Shown piece after piece: positions 7,114-9,265 of a stretch of 9,265 bases of DNA; within the stretch, counting starts at the first letter, position 1, and every line of letters begins with the position of its first letter. This DNA is from an uncultured Sporolactobacillus sp. GTDB taxonomy: Bacteria; Bacillota; Bacilli; Bacillales; Sporolactobacillaceae. The stretch is from the NCBI GenBank assembly GCA_900543345.1, contig UQRJ01000097.1, positions 1-9,265 of the forward strand, read 5' to 3'. Under the pieces are notes generated by a model. That model had not been told where the DNA came from, made no database searches, and was given only the letters and a program-made list of their open reading frames with translations. The position numbers and the translations under genes were made by a program.

Positions 7114-7911
7114 TCACCTCTCTGAAAATGTCAGTTCCATGCGATCAAGAATCATGACTGCTAATATGACACTTAAAACAGAAAACGAAATTGAAATCCC
7201 AAGATAGAGCCAATTAAATTTCCCAACTGCGATAGAACGAAGAGCCGATATTTGATAGGTCATCGGATTCATGTATGAAATGACCTGAATTATTCTTGGC
7301 GAATGATCGAGTGAATAGAAGGAGGGAGCGGTAAACGCCAAGGGTGTAAATAATAATGTCGTGATAATATCACGTCTTTGATAATTATTAATTTTTGTAC
7401 TAATGATAATACCCAATGATGTCCAAAAAATGAGCATGACCAATCCGATGATCATGGCAAAGGGTAGGAAAGGCATGTGTTGAATGACACCGGAAGCAAT
7501 CCCAAGTGTAAGCAATATGATTGATTGATAAAGATAGCCAAGGGCAGGAAATGTACTCATTCCAAGTATGTAAAAGCCAGGCCTGATGCCATTTAGAAAT
7601 TTTAAAGCTAATAATCCATACTGCTTGTCTACGGTACTCCGATACATCGCTTGCGACATTTGTGTTGTCATGAGCAAACTAATTACTCCAACAATCGCAT
7701 AAGCAGAATAGGGGATATTTCGACCAAGATAATAAATGGTGCCGCCAATGGAAGCGTTGATGCCAATTACCATAAATCCAAAGTATAAAATAGGCTGTAA
7801 AGTCATCGAAAGAAACATACCTTTATTTCTAAAAAATGCATGGATTTCATTAAAAAAAACAACGTAAAAGCCTCGTATTCCAATTGATATTTTTCTAAAT
7901 TTTATATTCAT
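7114..7911 (-). CDS. ABC-2 type permease of an export system
   Basis: 265 residues with about six membrane helices (roughly 35-52, 68-84, 112-137, 146-172, 185-200 and 235-256), the usual layout of an ABC2_membrane exporter subunit as in DrrB or NodJ. A conserved-looking SYMNPMTYQISALRSIAVG stretch precedes the last helix, where this family typically has a PLTY-like motif. The N-terminus is cytoplasmic and amphipathic. It pairs with the ATPase encoded four bases upstream to move a substrate outward across the membrane, probably a peptide or hydrophobic antibiotic given the precursor gene nearby. ATG 7911-7909 has only a weak ribosome binding site, consistent with coupling to the ATPase stop. 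It contains no peptidase domain, so leader removal would need another enzyme. Confidence 0.88.
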   Translation of the reverse strand: MNIKFRKISIGIRGFYVVFFNEIHAFFRNKGMFLSMTLQPILYFGFMVIGINASIGGTIYYLGRNIPYSAYAIVGVISLLMTTQMSQAMYRSTVDKQYGLLALKFLNGIRPGFYILGMSTFPALGYLYQSIILLTLGIASGVIQHMPFLPFAMIIGLVMLIFWTSLGIIISTKINNYQRRDIITTLLFTPLAFTAPSFYSLDHSPRIIQVISYMNPMTYQISALRSIAVGKFNWLYLGISISFSVLSVILAVMILDRMELTFSER

Positions 7912-7915
7912 AATT

Positions 7916-8818
7916 CTACCGGCCCTTTCTTATCGACAAATAAATTTGACGAAGTGACGGTCTAACTGATTCAATATTATTAATTTTAGAAATATGCTGT
8001 TTTAATAACGACAAGATAGAATTTAGTGTGAATGTCCCTGGGAAGATAGCGGTATGATTAACAATTTTTATTTCAGCAGGTAATTGAATCTGCAAGTCTT
8101 TCACTAACACATTAAATGTAATGACGGTCTGATTATTATGTGAACTATTTTGCATAAATTTTTTCATTGAACCACTATAAAGTAATTCTCCGTGGTCGAG
8201 AAGAATCAAGTTATCAGCATATCTTTCAATGATGGTCAGATCATGTGAAGATATCAGGGCTCCGCCGTGTTTGGCCATTGATCGAATGTAGGTAAATAAT
8301 TTTTCAGCCGTTTCAACATCTAAACCATTTGTTGGTTCATCTAAGATAAATAAGGAAGGATCACGTGCCAATTCGCGAGCAATTTGTATCCTTTGCTGCT
8401 GTCCACCGGATAAATGATCTACAGGCGCGTTTTTTAAATTTGATATACCCATAATGGTCAGGGACTGTTCTGCCTTTTTCTTAGCTTCTCTTAATGAATA
8501 GCCGGCCATCAGCGGACCAAGAAGTACATTATCATAAGCCGTAGTGTACCAATCCATCGTTTGGCTTTGTGGGCTGAATCCGATATTGTTAAAAGGATTT
8601 CGCCGGCGATTTTTTGAAATGGGAATACGTATCGTGAATTTTCCTGAGAGCGGTGGAAGTACGCCGATCAATGTATTTATAAGAGTAGATTTACCTGCAC
8701 CATTGTGCCCGACAAGTGCAGTGATTGTATTTGCAGGTATACAGAAATTCAGACGATTTAAGACAATATTATCGGAATAACCAATGGTTAGGTCATCAGT
8801 GACAATTATTTCTTTCAT
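7916..8818 (-). CDS. ABC transporter ATP-binding protein (export/self-protection type)
   Basis: 300 residues, cytoplasmic. It contains Walker A GHNGAGKST (38-46), Q-loop GFSPQSQ (80-86), signature LSGGQQQR (136-143), Walker B LFILDEPTNGLD (156-167) and the H-loop His192 in ISSHDL, all intact. Residues about 225-300 form an extra C-terminal domain after the ATPase core, as in DrrA- or NatA-like exporters. It powers the permease encoded next to it. ATG 8818-8816 follows AGGAGG (8829-8834) by ten bases. It is the first gene of the three-gene minus-strand operon (ATPase, permease, hydrolase) and is transcribed away from the precursor-like gene, with 173 bases between their start codons. Drug or bacteriocin self-resistance versus product export cannot be separated from sequence alone. 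Confidence 0.93.
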   Translation of the reverse strand: MKEIIVTDDLTIGYSDNIVLNRLNFCIPANTITALVGHNGAGKSTLINTLIGVLPPLSGKFTIRIPISKNRRRNPFNNIGFSPQSQTMDWYTTAYDNVLLGPLMAGYSLREAKKKAEQSLTIMGISNLKNAPVDHLSGGQQQRIQIARELARDPSLFILDEPTNGLDVETAEKLFTYIRSMAKHGGALISSHDLTIIERYADNLILLDHGELLYSGSMKKFMQNSSHNNQTVITFNVLVKDLQIQLPAEIKIVNHTAIFPGTFTLNSILSLLKQHISKINNIESVRPSLRQIYLSIRKGR

Positions 8819-8914
8819 GTACAGACTTCCTCCTCTGTATTTTAAGATGCGTTTTTAAATCAACTATATAAAATAATTGTGATGTGATTAAAAAAAGAAG
8901 ATAAAACAATGAAA

Positions 8915-8920
8915 ATTATA
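8915..8920 (-). promoter_or_regulatory. possible -10 box (TATAAT) for the ABC-hydrolase operon
   Basis: A perfect TATAAT lies on the minus strand about 97 bases before the ATPase start. No consensus -35 is found 17 bases upstream. The expected -35 position (8938-8943) overlaps the plus-strand -35 of the precursor gene, which would make the two promoters compete or share regulation. Confidence 0.25.
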
Positions 8921-8935
8921 TTTTTACTGAATTTA

Positions 8936-8964
8936 TTGATATTATCCATTTTCTATTGTACACT
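8936..8964 (+). promoter_or_regulatory. sigma-A-like promoter of the precursor gene
   Basis: TTGATA (8936-8941) and TACACT (8959-8964) are separated by 17 bases: 5 of 6 and 4 of 6 consensus matches. A TG lies directly upstream of the -10. Transcription would start near 8971, giving a very short leader that contains the ribosome binding site. Confidence 0.55.
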
Positions 8965-8977
8965 ATAGTCATTAGAA

Positions 8978-8984
8978 AAGGAGG
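8978..8984 (+). promoter_or_regulatory. strong Shine-Dalgarno that identifies the TTG start at 8992
   Basis: AAGGAGG is seven bases upstream of TTG 8992-8994. No ATG or GTG of the same frame is better placed, so this site is the main reason to accept the TTG start. Confidence 0.75.
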
Positions 8985-8991
8985 AATTAAA

Positions 8992-9218
8992 TTGAATAAA
9001 AACTTTAAATCTTTAGTTACTGCTTTGCAGCAGGATAGTCAATTGATCTCTAGGTTTTTAGTCAGTCCAGAAGATGTAATTTCTGAGTTTAACTTGTCTA
9101 GTGAAGAATCTTCCGCTTTGTTAGCAAGAGATATACCAGCTCTTAATAAACTTGGGTTAACAACTGGGAAAGCCGTTGGTGCTCTATCGGGAGCTCATAG
9201 TCAACGGTGCCATTATCC
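8992..9218 (+). CDS. RiPP/bacteriocin-like precursor peptide, 3' end cut by adapter
   Basis: 75 full codons are genomic. Residues 1-58 look like a leader: helical and acidic, FKSLVTALQQDSQLISRFL (5-23), then SPEDVISEFNLSSEES (25-40) and ALLARDIPAL (42-51). The pattern of hydrophobics, then SPxxVI, then FxLSxEE followed by a small tail, recalls Nif11-like and other leaders of ribosomally made, modified peptides; this is an analogy I infer, not a family hit. Residues 57-75 (TTGKAVGALSGAHSQRCHY) are Gly/Ala-rich and reach a Cys73 flanked by His, plausibly the leader-core border and start of the core. The adapter begins within codon 76, so core sequence and length are unknown. The TTG start, AAGGAGG site and promoter are all good. 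No modification enzyme is visible; it would lie beyond the contig end. A leaderless or unmodified small protein remains possible. Confidence 0.65.
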
Positions 9219-9265
9219 CTGTCTCTTATACACATCTCCGAGCCCACGAGACCCTAAGACATCTC
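9219..9265. other. Nextera i7-side sequencing adapter (artefact)
   Basis: CTGTCTCTTATACACATCT (9219-9237) is the Tn5 mosaic end in reverse. CCGAGCCCACGAGAC (9238-9252) is the read-2 adapter. CCTAAGAC (9253-9260) fills the i7 index position and, from memory, equals index N726. ATCTC (9261-9265) begins the P7 sequence. The precursor gene's apparent reading after tyrosine 75 is adapter translation. Confidence 0.98.

Noticed and set aside
42..9218. CRISPR array, tRNA or rRNA
   Set aside because: I saw no regularly spaced repeats, no cloverleaf with a GTTCNANNC arm, and no rRNA-like sequence.
23..9237. A 19-bp inverted repeat at the two ends (23-41 and 9219-9237) that looks like a composite transposon
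   Set aside because: It is the synthetic Tn5 mosaic end from the library kit, next to index and adapter bases.

Overview
The window is a 9,177-base genomic insert (42-9218) flanked on both sides by Illumina Nextera adapter sequence with index bases, so it looks like a whole assembly contig whose ends were not trimmed. The outermost genes are therefore cut artificially, and the residues translated from the adapters are not biological. The insert looks like a Bacillota (Firmicutes) chromosome, most likely Bacillales or a relative. It has strong AGGAGG-type ribosome binding sites, frequent GTG and TTG starts, a LytR-CpsA-Psr protein, and a glycosidase-like protein with a peptidoglycan-binding tail. 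I cannot name the genus.

Left part (42-4125), moderate G+C, all genes on the minus strand. In transcription order these are a polytopic GT-C-like membrane protein (1648-3825), a Rv2525c-like (DUF1906) glycoside-hydrolase-like protein with a C-terminal peptidoglycan-binding domain (729-1529), and the N-terminal 120 codons of an LCP-family ligase (42-403). All three fit cell-envelope work. The membrane protein has a leader of about 220 nt with two stem-closed segments sharing an 11-base repeat. A perfect 20-bp palindrome lies upstream of the LCP gene.

Middle (4126-6300): two decayed transposase genes facing each other, an IS256-family remnant on the plus strand and an IS110-family remnant on the minus strand. 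Each carries several frameshifts and lacks its N-terminus, so neither can be active.

Right part (6406-9218): clearly AT-rich, unlike the left part, and probably acquired by transfer. A minus-strand operon encodes an ABC ATPase, an ABC-2 permease and a small prolyl-oligopeptidase-like alpha/beta hydrolase. A short gene reads away from it on the plus strand, with a TTG start, a strong ribosome binding site and a good promoter. Its product has an acidic, helical, leader-like N-terminus and then a Gly/Ala-rich stretch running into a Cys-containing tail, which the adapter interrupts. I read this as the edge of a ribosomally made peptide (RiPP or bacteriocin-like) locus: precursor to the right, export or self-protection genes plus a possible peptidase to the left. 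Any modification genes would lie beyond the contig end.
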